A DNA stretch of 51,470 nucleotides from Oscillospiraceae bacterium (GCA_031271865.1 JAISUW010000034.1:1-51470); one strand, 5' to 3'. Counted from the stretch's first letter, positions 32,538 through 42,076 are shown. The notes: generated by a model not told the origin, from the letters alone. Numbers and translations: made by a program.

Positions 32538-32565
32538 GCAGGGGGCGCTCTGCGGCGCCCCCTGC
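32538..32565 (+). terminator. Strong hairpin after the deacetylase gene
   Basis: GCAGGGGGCGC and GCGCCCCCTGC form a perfect 11-bp stem around a 6-nt loop. CAAGARG heptads in reverse orientation follow at 32590-32623. Confidence 0.7.
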
Positions 32566-32640
32566 ATATCCAGCGGCAAGCTATTGCCGGATTCTTGCTT
32601 CTTGCCTCCTGCCTCTTGCTTCTGAACATACGAGGTACTT

Positions 32641-32811
32641 ATGAAACGGACACGGCTGTACTTTTTACTTACCGTCCTTGTCTTGTTCGCCCTGCTGGCT
32701 GTCATTGCGCTGTGCTTCCGGGACGGCTTTGTGCGCCCGTACTTAGGGGATGTGCTGGTCGTAGTGTTTATTTGGGCACTGCTGCGGAATGCGGGTTATC
32801 AAGTCGAATAA
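32641..32811 (+). pseudogene. Short DUF2809-like membrane protein, probably truncated
   Basis: The 56-residue ORF has a hydrophobic first helix, then FRDGFVRPYLGDVLVVVFIW, which matches the conserved 'R..lGDvLvV.liy' motif of DUF2809 membrane proteins, and ends NAGYQVE. DUF2809 proteins are usually about twice this length, so the C-terminal half is missing. The ribosome binding site is CGAGGT. It could also be a genuinely short family member. Confidence 0.6.
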
Positions 32812-32871
32812 CCGATAATATCATATACATTCGCACAATTGTATTTATTTGTATAAGGGGACGAAACCCAA

Positions 32872-33711
32872 GTGAACGACATCACCGCCATCCTCAAAGC
32901 CCACGGCTTCACCTTCAACCGTAAGCTGGGGCAGAACTTCCTTGTGAACCCTTCCGTCTGCCCGCGCATGGCATCGCTTTGCGGCGCAACCACTGCCGAC
33001 GGCGTTCTGGAAATCGGTCCCGGGGCGGGGGTGCTCACCCGCGAGCTGTGCCGCATCGCCAAGAAAGTCGTTGCCATAGAACTCGACGACCGTCTGCCGC
33101 CCGTGCTGACGCAAGTGCTGGCGGGCTTTGAGAACTATACGCTCGTTATGGGCGATGCGCTGAATATGGATTTGCATTCCGTACTGTCAGAGCACTTTGC
33201 AGACTGCGAGCGCATCTACGTCTGCGCCAATTTGCCGTATTATATCACCTCCCCCTTGCTTATGAAGCTCTTGGAGGAGCGGCTGCCGATTGCCGCTGTT
33301 ACTGCTATGGTGCAGAAAGAAGCCGCAACGCGGCTCTGTGCCCCGCAAGGGGCACGGGACGGCGGAGCCGTCACCTGCGCCGTGCAGTACTACGCTGTGC
33401 CGGAGATACTGTTTTCAGTGAGCCGCGGATCTTTCCTCCCGCCGCCGAATGTGGATTCCGCCGTCATCCGCTTGGCGCTTCGCGAAGCGCCGCCGGTGTG
33501 CGTTGCGGACGAAGCCTTCTTCTTCCGCATCATCAAAGCTGCTTTCGGGCAGCGGCGCAAGACACTCTGCAATGCCCTCGCCGCCGGACTCAGCAGACCG
33601 AAAACCGATATAGAAGCGGCCCTGCTTTCGGCAGGCATATCCCCGAACGCCCGGGGGGAGGAACTCCGGTTGGCGGATTTTGCCCACATAGCGGATCAGT
33701 TGCAAGCATAA
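32872..33711 (+). CDS. rsmA: 16S rRNA dimethyladenosine transferase
   Basis: The 279-residue methyltransferase dimethylates two adjacent adenines near the 3' end of 16S rRNA. Motifs: KLGQNFLVNPSV, SAM-binding LEIGPGAGVLT (about 46), VVAIELDD, and the catalytic NLPYYITSPLL (about 121), then FLPPPNVDSAVIRL. The start is GTG 32872, with a distant AAGGGGA site. A perfect 18-bp palindrome (33474-33491) lies inside the coding region and encodes LALREAP, where many homologues would have variable sequence. A terminator hairpin separates it from metY. Confidence 0.96.
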   Translation: MNDITAILKAHGFTFNRKLGQNFLVNPSVCPRMASLCGATTADGVLEIGPGAGVLTRELCRIAKKVVAIELDDRLPPVLTQVLAGFENYTLVMGDALNMDLHSVLSEHFADCERIYVCANLPYYITSPLLMKLLEERLPIAAVTAMVQKEAATRLCAPQGARDGGAVTCAVQYYAVPEILFSVSRGSFLPPPNVDSAVIRLALREAPPVCVADEAFFFRIIKAAFGQRRKTLCNALAAGLSRPKTDIEAALLSAGISPNARGEELRLADFAHIADQLQA

Positions 33712-33732
33712 AGTGCCCGGCAAGCAAAACCT

Positions 33733-33756
33733 GGGGCTGTGCAAACACACAGCCCC
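33733..33756. terminator. Terminator between convergent rsmA and metY
   Basis: GGGGCTGTG and CACAGCCCC form a perfect 9-bp stem with a 6-nt loop. There is no clear U-tract. Confidence 0.6.
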
Positions 33757-33790
33757 GGTGCAGGAACGGCTTCGCGGACAAGCCGATTCC

Positions 33791-35068
33791 TCAGATTTTC
33801 TTGAACGCATTCTCCAAGTCAGCAAGCAGGTCGTCGATGTGCTCCGTGCCGACGGAGAGGCGTATTGTGGTCGGAAAGATGCCGCCGGCTGCGAGTTCTT
33901 CCTCACTCATCTGGGAGTGCGTGGTGGAGGCCGGGTGAATCACTAAGGACTTTACGTCCGCGACATTTGCCAGCAGGGAGAAGAGCTCCAATGATTCAGT
34001 GAACACCTGCGCCTGCCCGCGGGTGCCATCCAACTCGAAAGTGAAGATAGAGCCGCCGCCGTTGGGATAGTACTTCTCATACTGCGCATGGTCGCGGTGG
34101 TCAGGCAGGGAGGGGTGGTTGACTTTCTTGACTTTGGGATGCCGGGTGAGGTACTCCACGACCTTCAGGGCGTTCTCCGTATGCCGTTCGACGCGCAGGG
34201 AGAGCGTTTCCAGGCCTTGCAGGAAGAGGAAAGAGTGGAACGGGGAGAGGCAGGCACCGCTGTCGCGCATGAGGGTGGTGCGGATTTTGAGGATATACGC
34301 CAGCGGTCCGCAGGCATCCGTGAATACCACGCCGTGGTAGGAGGGGTTGGGAGCCGACAGACCGGGGAACTTCTCCGTTGCCCAATTGAACTTGCCGCCA
34401 TCAACGATGACACCGCCGATGGCCGTGCCGTGGCCGCCGATGAATTTTGTGGCAGAGTGTACGACCACATCCGCACCGTGTTCCAGCGGACGGAAGAGGT
34501 AGGGCGTGGCAAAGGTGCTGTCCACAATGACCGGGATGCCCGCCGCATGGGCAATCTCTGCGATGCCCTCGAGATTATGGACATCCGCGTTCGGGTTGCC
34601 GATGCTCTCTAAGAAGACGAGCTTGGTGTTCTCCTTGATGGCGGCCTTGAGGGCCTCCTTGTCATGGAAGTCGAGGAAAGTAGTTTCGATCCCTTGGTCG
34701 CGCAAGGTGTTCGCGAAGAGGTTGTAGGTCCCGCCGTAAATGTAGACATCGGAGATGATGTGGTCACCGCTGCGGGCGATATTCTGGACGGCATAGGTGA
34801 TGGCCGCAGCACCGCTGGCCGTCGCAAGCGCCGCCGCGCCGCCCTCAAGAGCCGCAATGCGCTCCTCAAAGACGGAGTTGGTGGGGTTCATGAGCCGGGA
34901 GTAGATGTTGCCGGGTTCCGTCAGGGCAAAGCGCGCCGCCGCCGACTCACTCGTCGGGAAGACATAGGAGGTGGTGGCGTAAATCGGAACGGCGCGGGCA
35001 TCGGTTGCGCTGTCGGGTTTCTCTTGCCCGACGTGGAGGGCGAGGGTTTCAAACTTGTAGTTCGCCAT
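33791..35068 (-). CDS. metY: O-acetylhomoserine sulfhydrylase (PLP enzyme, MetY type)
   Basis: The 425-residue PLP enzyme of the Cys/Met metabolism family makes homocysteine from O-acetylhomoserine and sulfide. Features: [55 protein letters not shown], the catalytic Lys in [18 protein letters not shown] (about 205), and the C-terminal VTxxSxG-type end [18 protein letters not shown]. Its own consensus promoter (35122-35150) drives it as a single gene. An imperfect inverted repeat between promoter and start may be a regulator site. Confidence 0.95.
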   Translation of the reverse strand: MANYKFETLALHVGQEKPDSATDARAVPIYATTSYVFPTSESAAARFALTEPGNIYSRLMNPTNSVFEERIAALEGGAAALATASGAAAITYAVQNIARSGDHIISDVYIYGGTYNLFANTLRDQGIETTFLDFHDKEALKAAIKENTKLVFLESIGNPNADVHNLEGIAEIAHAAGIPVIVDSTFATPYLFRPLEHGADVVVHSATKFIGGHGTAIGGVIVDGGKFNWATEKFPGLSAPNPSYHGVVFTDACGPLAYILKIRTTLMRDSGACLSPFHSFLFLQGLETLSLRVERHTENALKVVEYLTRHPKVKKVNHPSLPDHRDHAQYEKYYPNGGGSIFTFELDGTRGQAQVFTESLELFSLLANVADVKSLVIHPASTTHSQMSEEELAAGGIFPTTIRLSVGTEHIDDLLADLENAFKKI

Positions 35069-35121
35069 GGAAGGTTACCTGCTTTCGTTAATCATAGTAA
35101 TCATATATGTGATTGAGAAAT

Positions 35122-35150
35122 ATTATAGCACGGTTCTACCGCGATGTCAA
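35122..35150 (-). promoter_or_regulatory. Consensus promoter of metY
   Basis: TTGACA (35150-35145), 17-nt spacer, TATAAT (35127-35122) on the minus strand. The leader holds AATCA...TGATT (about 35099-35115), an imperfect dyad. Confidence 0.88.
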
Positions 35151-35314
35151 GCTTTTTTTATTTGAATCTGCCATATAAGCCTGTCCGATACAATCGTTCG
35201 TTTCGTTTGTTGGGTAATTATATCATACTGAGCCGGAAATAGCAAGAGGTAGAAATGATCAAAATAGTAACAAGTGGTAACAAAAAAATGCACCGAAAAC
35301 CTGCCGTTACTCCC

Positions 35315-35343
35315 TTGACATTGTGCGGAATCTATGATAATAT
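35315..35343 (+). promoter_or_regulatory. Promoter of the secreted-protein/protease genes
   Basis: TTGACA (35315-35320) with TAATAT (35338-35343) at 17 nt, or GATAAT (35336-35341) at 15 nt. A GTTAC core repeat lies just upstream (35267-35281). The gap 35151-35314 holds no gene. Confidence 0.65.
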
Positions 35344-35391
35344 ATATATGTAAATAGTAGATTTCGCGTTTGTTAAGGGAGGGGCGGTATT

Positions 35392-36234
35392 GTGTATAAG
35401 AAACGCATAATGGCTTTGCTGCTGACGCTGGGAGTGTTTGCCGGCGTATGGCAGCTGCCTGTTTATGCAGAGGATGCACTGTCTGCGGCACGGCGCCTGA
35501 CGGCGCAGTCCTTTGCGGCGATCACCACGGCAGACTTTGAGCTGGGGCTGCGTGTCACTGCGGACAAGCTCGATATTGGGATTGACTGGGAGGCCTTGGG
35601 GCTGACGGACTTTACAATCGATTTGAGCCTCGCCGGCGGCAGGGAAGCCCTTGCCGTGCAGGCGACCCTCCCGCTGCAGGAAACCGCTGCGGCCGTTATC
35701 GCCTATCTGGGGCAATACTATGACCTCGGCGGTTGGGACGGGGTGTTGACTGCCGTGGCGCCTGTCTTGGTGTGGCTGCTGCTGGGGGATACGGTGCGCT
35801 TCTATGTCACGCGGGACAGTCTGTCGGCCGTATTCCCGAAGCGGCTGACCGCTGTTCGGCTCAAGGAGAAGTACTTCAAAGCGTTCGGCTTAACCGGTCT
35901 CTTCGGGCTGGATAAAGCCTGGGAGCAGGCGGATTACCTGTTCGCGCAAGCGGATGCTGCGGCATTGGAGGAATACACCGCGCAAACCGTCACCGCCGCA
36001 GAGGAAACCGAAGCGGGTTTGGTCGCGCATTTCCCGAACCCCACTTCGGGCGACCCCTTGCTCACGCTGACTTACCAATACGAAGCGCTGTCTGCGCTCT
36101 CCGTGCAGTACCCGGGCATCGGCTATATCCAAGCGGATGTGCTGTATCTGGGTTCCCCGCGTTTTGACCTGAATAACCGATGGGCTATATACAATTGGCT
36201 CTATGAATGGCTGCTGGATACCTATATAAAGTAA
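35392..36234 (+). CDS. Secreted protein of unknown function
   Basis: The 280-residue protein has a signal peptide (MYKKRIMALLLTLGVFAGVW, cleavage likely after VYA near residue 25). The mature part mixes amphipathic helices and strands, with a hydrophobic segment at about 115-130 (LTAVAPVLVWLLLGDT). No catalytic motif or family is recognised. The start is GTG 35392 after GGGAGG. It lies 56 nt upstream of a secreted papain-type protease and probably shares its transcript, so it might be a substrate, inhibitor or partner of that enzyme. Confidence 0.75.
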   Translation: MYKKRIMALLLTLGVFAGVWQLPVYAEDALSAARRLTAQSFAAITTADFELGLRVTADKLDIGIDWEALGLTDFTIDLSLAGGREALAVQATLPLQETAAAVIAYLGQYYDLGGWDGVLTAVAPVLVWLLLGDTVRFYVTRDSLSAVFPKRLTAVRLKEKYFKAFGLTGLFGLDKAWEQADYLFAQADAAALEEYTAQTVTAAEETEAGLVAHFPNPTSGDPLLTLTYQYEALSALSVQYPGIGYIQADVLYLGSPRFDLNNRWAIYNWLYEWLLDTYIK

Positions 36235-36290
36235 CCGCTGCCGGAGGAACAACGAAGAGCGAACAGTGATTTGTAAAGGTGGTTGAGATT

Positions 36291-37934
36291 ATGCCGAAAC
36301 GCTTCAAGAGGCGGATAACCTTTGGTTTGAGTGCCGTCATGCTCTGCTTGGCGCTGGGTCTTCCTGCCGCAGCCCTGACGGCGCAGGGCTTCGCAGCCGC
36401 AGAGGCGCCAGTGTTCTCAGACCTGCCGCTGAACCCGGACTACATCGCTTGGGAGAACGGCGCGGACTTCGGCGGCCTCATCCCTTCCAAGTATTTGGAG
36501 ACGGACTTGCGCCGGCCGTCTTCCTCCGGCAGCAAGGCCGCCGCACCGCTGCCCGCACTCTATGACCCGCGCCCCGGCAAGCAGGATGCTGCGGATTCCG
36601 CGCTGACACCGGTGAAGAACCAAGGCTCTTTGGGAACGTGCTGGGCCTTTGCGGGAACCGCTTGCGTAGAGGCCTTTGCCAAGAAGTATTATGACTTAGA
36701 CCTCGACCTCTCGGAGGAACACCTGCGCTACGCCGCTTCCACAGACGGCGGCAACCGCTACGGCTTCGAGCGCGGCTCCGGCGACGGCGGCAACACATGG
36801 ATGCCCGAAACCTACTACACACGGGGGATTCTGGCCGGTGCCGTTGCGGAGAGTACCCTGCCGTATACCACTTCCACTGCCCCGAAAGACTTGGCAACGC
36901 TGACCGCCGCGCCGCGCATCGGCATTGTGACCGGGACGCTGAACATCCCCTCCGCCGTTTTGGTACCGCGGCCCGGGCAGTTCGGCTCCGGCGACATGGC
37001 TTCTAGCATCAAGCAGGCGGTGCTGGATTACGGCGCGGTCAAGATTGCCTACCTGAGCGGCTCCGGCTACAAGTACCTCCCGAACGGGGAGTGCACGTTC
37101 TTCAGCACGACCATATCCACCAACCACGCTGTGACGGTGGTGGGGTGGGACGACAGCTATCCGGCCGCCAACTTCTACACCACGCCGCCCGGGGACGGCG
37201 CGTGGCTCGTGAAGAACAGTTGGGGGGCTTACTGGGGCGAGGGCGGTTACTTTTGGATGAGCTACCACACCGCCATCTATGAGCCGTATGCCGTCACGGG
37301 CTATATCCCGGACTATCCGGGTGTGGTCTATGACTACAGCCCCCTGGGGCATGAGCAGTTTGTCTATTATGAGAACACGCCGAGTGTCTACTTCGCCAAT
37401 GTCTTTGATGTTACGGACCCGGCGGCGCAAGCCTTGGATCAGGTGATGTTCTATAATGATAACATTGATACCCGGTATGAAGTCTATGCGCTGGCGGGGG
37501 CTGCCGGGCAGGCGAATTCCGTGCTCCTGCGCAAGGCAATCGGTGCCGGGGCTTTGGCCGCCGGATCGGTCGCCGAGCGCGGCTATGTCACCGCTGACAT
37601 CCCCGACCTTCCAATCAGTGAAGGGCAGAGCTTTGCCATCGCCGTAAAGCTTACGACCGCTGTCCCGAGCGCCAACGGGCGCGTCCCGCTGGAGCGCAAG
37701 CTGGAGGGCGTCACTTCCTCCCGCGGGCAGAGCTTCTCCTCGAAGAACGGCTCCGTCTGGACGGACATCGGTGCCGCCGACGGGAACGCCGATATCCGCG
37801 CCCTTGTGCTGGGCGGGGCGGGGCAAACCGATGCCGAACGCACCGGCGGGAGCTATATCTTCGATACCGCCTATGAGTCTACCTTATGGAATTGGATTTT
37901 GTACCTGATTTGCTTCGGGTGGCTGTGGATGTAG
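36291..37934 (+). CDS. Secreted C1 (papain) family cysteine protease with lectin-like domain
   Basis: The 547-residue protein has a signal peptide (about 1-35), a propeptide-like region, and a papain domain. The catalytic Cys is in [17 protein letters not shown] (about residue 117), His in [15 protein letters not shown], and Asn in [20 protein letters not shown]; the oxyanion Gln is in KNQGS. A C-terminal all-beta 'lectin-like' region (about 345-515: [29 protein letters not shown]) follows, as in clostridial cell-wall proteases, and the last 15 residues ([13 protein letters not shown]) are hydrophobic and may anchor it. ATG 36291 follows AAAGGTGG. Confidence 0.92.
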   Translation: MPKRFKRRITFGLSAVMLCLALGLPAAALTAQGFAAAEAPVFSDLPLNPDYIAWENGADFGGLIPSKYLETDLRRPSSSGSKAAAPLPALYDPRPGKQDAADSALTPVKNQGSLGTCWAFAGTACVEAFAKKYYDLDLDLSEEHLRYAASTDGGNRYGFERGSGDGGNTWMPETYYTRGILAGAVAESTLPYTTSTAPKDLATLTAAPRIGIVTGTLNIPSAVLVPRPGQFGSGDMASSIKQAVLDYGAVKIAYLSGSGYKYLPNGECTFFSTTISTNHAVTVVGWDDSYPAANFYTTPPGDGAWLVKNSWGAYWGEGGYFWMSYHTAIYEPYAVTGYIPDYPGVVYDYSPLGHEQFVYYENTPSVYFANVFDVTDPAAQALDQVMFYNDNIDTRYEVYALAGAAGQANSVLLRKAIGAGALAAGSVAERGYVTADIPDLPISEGQSFAIAVKLTTAVPSANGRVPLERKLEGVTSSRGQSFSSKNGSVWTDIGAADGNADIRALVLGGAGQTDAERTGGSYIFDTAYESTLWNWILYLICFGWLWM

Positions 37935-37970
37935 CTTACAAGAGGCAAGAACGGAAAAGGATAAACGGTT

Positions 37971-38130
37971 ATGACAAACGATCCCCCCACCCAAGGCGGG
38001 TGGCAGAGGATTCCGGAGCCTGTCTTAGGGGGCGAAACGCTCGGAACTTGCTTTGAAGCGCAGGTGATGGAATGGGAAGGCAAGCTGCGCCTCTACTTTT
38101 CTTGGCGGCCGCCCTCTGCGATTTGCCTTA
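37971..38130 (+). pseudogene. 5' remnant of a glycoside hydrolase gene
   Basis: About 53 codons from ATG 37971 read WQRIPEPVLGGETLGTCFEA, then GKLRLYFSWRPPSAIC. This matches the start of five-bladed-propeller glycosidases (GH43/GH32-like), where 'PVLG...LGTCFD...GkyrMyFSWRp..sI' opens the first blade. Similarity stops within a few bases of the der stop codon at 38135 and the frame then runs antisense through der, so the gene has been cut off here. The ribosome binding site AAAAGG is intact. Confidence 0.6.
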
Positions 38131-38134
38131 GAAA

Positions 38135-39487
38135 CTACGTATCATTCCGGTCACGCTCGCGGACGACGAGGCGTATGGGCGTGCCCTCTAACCCGAAGAC
38201 AGAGCGGATTTGGTTTTCTATATAGCGTTGGTAGGAGTAATGGAAGAGGTCCGCTCGGTTGACGAAGCAAATGAACGTCGGCGGCCTGGTGGAGGCTTGG
38301 GTGATGTAGTAAATCTTTAGCCGCCTGCCCTTGTCGGTGGGCGGCTGTACGCGTGCCGTAGCCTCGCCTAAAATGTCATTGAGCCGGCCGGTGGGGATGC
38401 GCATGGCATTCTGCGCATCCACGAAATTGATGAGCTCATAGAGGCGGTCCAAGCGCTGCCCGGTCTTGGCGGAGATGAATATAATCGGCGCGTAGCTCAT
38501 GAAGCTGAAGTCCTCCATGAGTTGTTTGCGCATTCTGTCCATCGTGTGGGTGTCTTTCTCTACCAAGTCCCACTTGTTGACGGCGATGATGCAGCCTTTG
38601 CCGGCCTCGTGCGCCATGCCTGCGACTTTGCTGTCCTGCTCCGTGAAGCCCTCGGCGGCATCGATGAGGATGACGCATACATTCGAACGCATCACGGCCA
38701 TCTCGGCGCGCATATTGGAGTAGCGCTCTATATCCTCATGTACCCGCGCATGGCGGCGCAGACCGGCCGTATCTATAAATAGAAAGCTGCCGTGGGAATT
38801 CGTGACGGGTGTGTCGGCGGCGTCACGGGTAGTGCCCGCTACGGCGCTGACGATCATGCGCTCCTCGCCACAAATCTTATTGATGAGGCTGGATTTGCCG
38901 GCATTCGGTTTGCCGATGACCGCAACGGGGATGGGGGAGGCTTCCTTGGTGTCCGCCCCGTCTTCGGCTCCCTCGCGTTCCGGTTTCGGCGGGGGGAGGT
39001 AAGCGCAGACGGCATCCAGCAGGTCGCCCGTGCCGTGCCCATGGACGGAGGAAACAGCAATCGGGTCGCCTAATCCTAAGTTGTAGAACTCATAGAACTC
39101 CGGCGGCGTAGCGCCGACAGAGTCGCATTTGTTGACACACAGCACAATCGGCTTCCCGGATTGCCGCAGGAGGCGCCCGACCTCCATGTCGTTGGCAGTG
39201 ACGCCGGAGCGCAGGTCAGTCACGAACACGATCACATCCGCGCCGTCGATGGCAAGTTCCGCTTGGCGGCGCATTTGGGAGAGAATCTCATCCTTGGCAA
39301 AGGGCTCTATGCCGCCGGTATCCGCCAGCAGAAATTCATATTGCTGCCACGACCCTTCCCCGAAGAGCCGGTCCCGCGTCACACCCGGGCTGTCGTGGAC
39401 AATGGCCGTGCGCCTGCCGAGAATTTTGTTGAATAATGTCGATTTTCCGACATTCGGGCGGCCGACGATGGCGATTACAGGCTTCAT
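38135..39487 (-). CDS. der: GTPase Der (EngA)
   Basis: The 450-residue ribosome-assembly GTPase has two tandem G domains: first GRPNVGKSTLFN (about residue 8) with DSPGVTRDR, DTGG and NKCD; second GKPNAGKSSLINK (about 180) with VAGTTRDAAD, DTAG and NKWD, then the KH-like C-terminal domain (about 350-450; KGRRLKIYYITQASTRPPTF). This is an essential factor for 50S maturation. ATG 39487 is the family start; GGAG is about 11 nt away, and a nearer ATG reads a three-codon ORF whose TGA overlaps the der start. Confidence 0.97.
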   Translation of the reverse strand: MKPVIAIVGRPNVGKSTLFNKILGRRTAIVHDSPGVTRDRLFGEGSWQQYEFLLADTGGIEPFAKDEILSQMRRQAELAIDGADVIVFVTDLRSGVTANDMEVGRLLRQSGKPIVLCVNKCDSVGATPPEFYEFYNLGLGDPIAVSSVHGHGTGDLLDAVCAYLPPPKPEREGAEDGADTKEASPIPVAVIGKPNAGKSSLINKICGEERMIVSAVAGTTRDAADTPVTNSHGSFLFIDTAGLRRHARVHEDIERYSNMRAEMAVMRSNVCVILIDAAEGFTEQDSKVAGMAHEAGKGCIIAVNKWDLVEKDTHTMDRMRKQLMEDFSFMSYAPIIFISAKTGQRLDRLYELINFVDAQNAMRIPTGRLNDILGEATARVQPPTDKGRRLKIYYITQASTRPPTFICFVNRADLFHYSYQRYIENQIRSVFGLEGTPIRLVVRERDRNDT

Positions 39488-39564
39488 TTCGACATATTTC
39501 TCCAAATTGTAATAGACAGATTGTAAATAATGCGATTTTGCGGAAAATTTTTGTAAAAAACCTC

Positions 39565-39593
39565 TTGACAGGTGCTCTTTTTTCCTGTATACT
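39565..39593 (+). promoter_or_regulatory. Strong promoter with no recognised gene downstream
   Basis: TTGACA (39565-39570), 17-nt spacer, TATACT (39588-39593) on the plus strand. The only ORF after it begins at ATG 39695 (58 very basic residues, to 39871) and runs antisense over the end of the DUF512 gene; it has AAGGAAGGGGG upstream but looks unlike a conserved protein. An RNA product or antisense role is possible. Confidence 0.7.
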
Positions 39594-39749
39594 GAAAGTG
39601 TAAGGGGGAGCAACCAATCGCGCATACAGCGCCGAAAACCAACCGAACATACACACGAAATGGGACAAACCTAAGGAAGGGGGTTCTTTTTTTTATGGGG
39701 AAGAAAGAGAATGCACGAAAGAGGGTGAGGATTCCTACTGTCCGTCCGC

Positions 39750-41048
39750 TCATCCGGCCAGATGCGCCCAGAATGCCGCAGCATCCGTTTCCGAAGTGGC
39801 TGTTTGTACGCCTAAGACCCCTGCGATGTCTTTACACGTCTTCCCGTCCAACGTCAGTCCGTCCGCGTTGAACATCACCGCCGGCAGCAGAAGCCGGTCA
39901 AAGCCCGACAGGCTCCCGCTGAGCTGCGCAATCACATCCGCCGCCGTCAGCAGGCCCGCCGCCGTAATCTGTTCGCCGAAAAAACGGTTGCGGATGGGCA
40001 GCACTGCCGCATTTTGGAGGCGCCATCCCGCTAAGATTTCACGCAAAAGCGGCGCGGCGGCCGTGCCCGTGACGATGCCGACTTTGCCTTTCGGGGTGCC
40101 GACCGATGGGCAACAGTCCCGGCAATCGTCCGCAAACGACCGCCACAGTCCGACGCCATTCTCTATCTGCGGGTAATCGCCGTAGTAATCTGCTTGCGGA
40201 ATCGGGCGCTTTGCCAAGAGAAAGAACTCATCCGATGCACAAAGGACAGGCCTTTGACCGTCCGGATCCGGCAGCAGCTTTTCCCTTGCAGCGGCGATGG
40301 CTTGAATGACTTGCTCTGCTTCTTCTGCGGTAAAGATTCGCAACGCCGTGCAGTTCTGACGGTGCCGCGTCAGTCCGACCGGAACAGCGGCGATGGATGC
40401 CACAGAGGGCAATTGCACCAAGTCGTTCAGGGTGCGCTCCAATTCCGGACCGTCATTCCAACCCGGGCAGAGAACCAACTGGAGGTTCAGCGCGAGACCC
40501 GCCGCCGCGAAGCGGCGCAAATGCCGCAAAGCGGCACCGGCGGAGGGATTGCCCATCATGCGGGCGCGCAAGTCCGGGTTGGTCGTATGCACAGAGATGT
40601 TGACCGGTGAAAGCCGCATATGAACTATGCGCTCCGCCTCCGCGTCGGACAGGTTCGTCAGCGTAATGTAGTTGCCGAATAGGAAGCCCAGACGCGCATC
40701 ATCATCTTTGAAGTACAGGCTCTCCCGCAGACCGGGCGGCAATTGGTCAATGAAACAGAAGACGCATTTGTTCTTGCAGCAGTGCTGTTTGTCCATCAGC
40801 CCATCCGCAAACACCAACCCTAGGTCTTCATACTCCCCCTTGCGCACCCGCACGGTGTATTCCCTTCCTATGCTGCTGCCTTTTCCCGCTTTGCGCAGGC
40901 GCAGTCTGCACTGTTCCTCCGCTGCATAGAAGCGGTAGTCGAGGACATCCGCTATCGTATGCCCATTGATGGAGAGCAAACAGTCGCCCGGGGCGATTCT
41001 TGTCCCCCAAGCCGGACTGTCTTTTTGGATGGATGCAATGACGGTCAA
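39750..41048 (-). CDS. DUF512 protein (PDZ - radical SAM-like - DUF512)
   Basis: The 432-residue protein shows an N-terminal PDZ-like domain (residues about 1-85; GTRIAPGDCLLSINGHTIAD), the cysteine cluster CCKNKCVFCFIDQLP (about 100) resembling a radical SAM CxxxCxxC site, a TIM-barrel segment with LTNLSDAEAERIV and PVNISVHTTNPDLR, and a C-terminal DUF512 region (about 290-430). The role is unknown but the family is often encoded beside der in clostridia, as here. The start codon is TTG 41048 with GGAGGT 6 nt upstream, better than any ATG. Confidence 0.9.
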   Translation of the reverse strand: MTVIASIQKDSPAWGTRIAPGDCLLSINGHTIADVLDYRFYAAEEQCRLRLRKAGKGSSIGREYTVRVRKGEYEDLGLVFADGLMDKQHCCKNKCVFCFIDQLPPGLRESLYFKDDDARLGFLFGNYITLTNLSDAEAERIVHMRLSPVNISVHTTNPDLRARMMGNPSAGAALRHLRRFAAAGLALNLQLVLCPGWNDGPELERTLNDLVQLPSVASIAAVPVGLTRHRQNCTALRIFTAEEAEQVIQAIAAAREKLLPDPDGQRPVLCASDEFFLLAKRPIPQADYYGDYPQIENGVGLWRSFADDCRDCCPSVGTPKGKVGIVTGTAAAPLLREILAGWRLQNAAVLPIRNRFFGEQITAAGLLTAADVIAQLSGSLSGFDRLLLPAVMFNADGLTLDGKTCKDIAGVLGVQTATSETDAAAFWAHLAG

Positions 41049-41128
41049 TGCTTTACCTCCGCCGGGCAAAAGGGCTTTGCCGGATGGCACAGCGTCCGCC
41101 CGAACCTCCCCCTGCCAAACCGCGGAGC

Positions 41129-41320
41129 TTACGCTGTTTTTTCTTTCTTGCGGAAGATGACGCGTTTGTTGTATGTACCGCACGCCGGGCATACACGGTG
41201 GGAAAGTTTATATGCTTTGCACTGCGGACACACTTCCAGCGCCGGGGGGTCCAGTTTCCATACGGAGGAACGGCGCTTGTCACGGCGCGCTTGGGATTGT
41301 CTTCTCTTCGGGACTGCCAT
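41129..41320 (-). CDS. rpmF: Ribosomal protein L32
   Basis: The 63-residue 50S protein begins [19 protein letters not shown] and has the zinc-ribbon pairs CPQC (about 30) and CPAC (about 43), the zinc-binding form of L32. It is located directly downstream of yceD, the conserved bacterial pair. The start at 41320 is fixed by the family N terminus. Confidence 0.97.
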   Translation of the reverse strand: MAVPKRRQSQARRDKRRSSVWKLDPPALEVCPQCKAYKLSHRVCPACGTYNKRVIFRKKEKTA

Positions 41321-41465
41321 ATCGGGTATCGTTCCTTTCTTTACGCGGGAGGGCATCACCTTCCCGGAGAAGAGACGGGAGTCTCTTTCGCAAACAAACT
41401 ATAGCGACTGCTTCTCTGCATGGCAACGGAGCTTTTCGCAGACAGGCAGGGCTGAACAAAGGAGG

Positions 41466-41936
41466 TTAAACCAATTCTTCCGGCGGCGGGAAGTCGCGTA
41501 GGAGAAACGCCAACTGACTCTCGGGGACACACGTGCATTCGCCCATGTTGCGGTTGCAGCCGCAGGAGGGGCACAGACCCTTGCAGTCTGCGGAGCAGAG
41601 TGCCACAGGGGGCAAACCCAAGACCACATCCTCGTGCAGGAGTTCGGACGGATCCCAACTCCAATCACTGATGAGCGTAAGCTCCGCGTCGTCTTCCTCG
41701 TCGGCGATCTCCCGGACAAGCGTGTGGCTGATGGGAATGGTGCAGGTGAAGTCAAAGTCCTCCGCACAGCGGTCGCAGGGGATGCGTTGGGATACAGTTG
41801 CCGTCCCTTCCATCTCCACAATGCCGGCATGGTTGCGCACAATGCCCGATGCACGCGCATGGTCTTCCGGAAGCTCCGCTGCAAAAGAAACGGTCATCCC
41901 GGGGGTGTTGAAAACAGATTCAAGTTCGATTTTCAT
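41466..41936 (-). CDS. yceD: YceD (DUF177) family protein
   Basis: The 156-residue protein has the YceD/DUF177 pattern: CDRCAEDFDF (about 53), a central acidic region, and the C-terminal LCSADCKGLCPSCGCNRN-type cysteine cluster. In plants and bacteria the family is tied to 23S rRNA maturation and it is commonly encoded before rpmF, as here. A consensus promoter (41997-42025) lies about 60 nt upstream. Confidence 0.94.
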   Translation of the reverse strand: MKIELESVFNTPGMTVSFAAELPEDHARASGIVRNHAGIVEMEGTATVSQRIPCDRCAEDFDFTCTIPISHTLVREIADEEDDAELTLISDWSWDPSELLHEDVVLGLPPVALCSADCKGLCPSCGCNRNMGECTCVPESQLAFLLRDFPPPEELV

Positions 41937-41996
41937 GTTTCACTGCGCTGTTTGGAGGTCGGCGCACACCAAAGAATACCGTAAACGGCATTTGTT

Positions 41997-42025
41997 ATTA
42001 TACCATATGCAGATTCGTTTGTCAA
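41997..42025 (-). promoter_or_regulatory. Perfect consensus promoter of yceD-rpmF
   Basis: TTGACA (42025-42020), 17-nt spacer, TATAAT (42002-41997) on the minus strand. Confidence 0.9.
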
Positions 42026-42076
42026 GCTTTTTTTCGCAGGAGAAGTGCATTCCTGCGTTCGGAAGGAGGTTACAGT

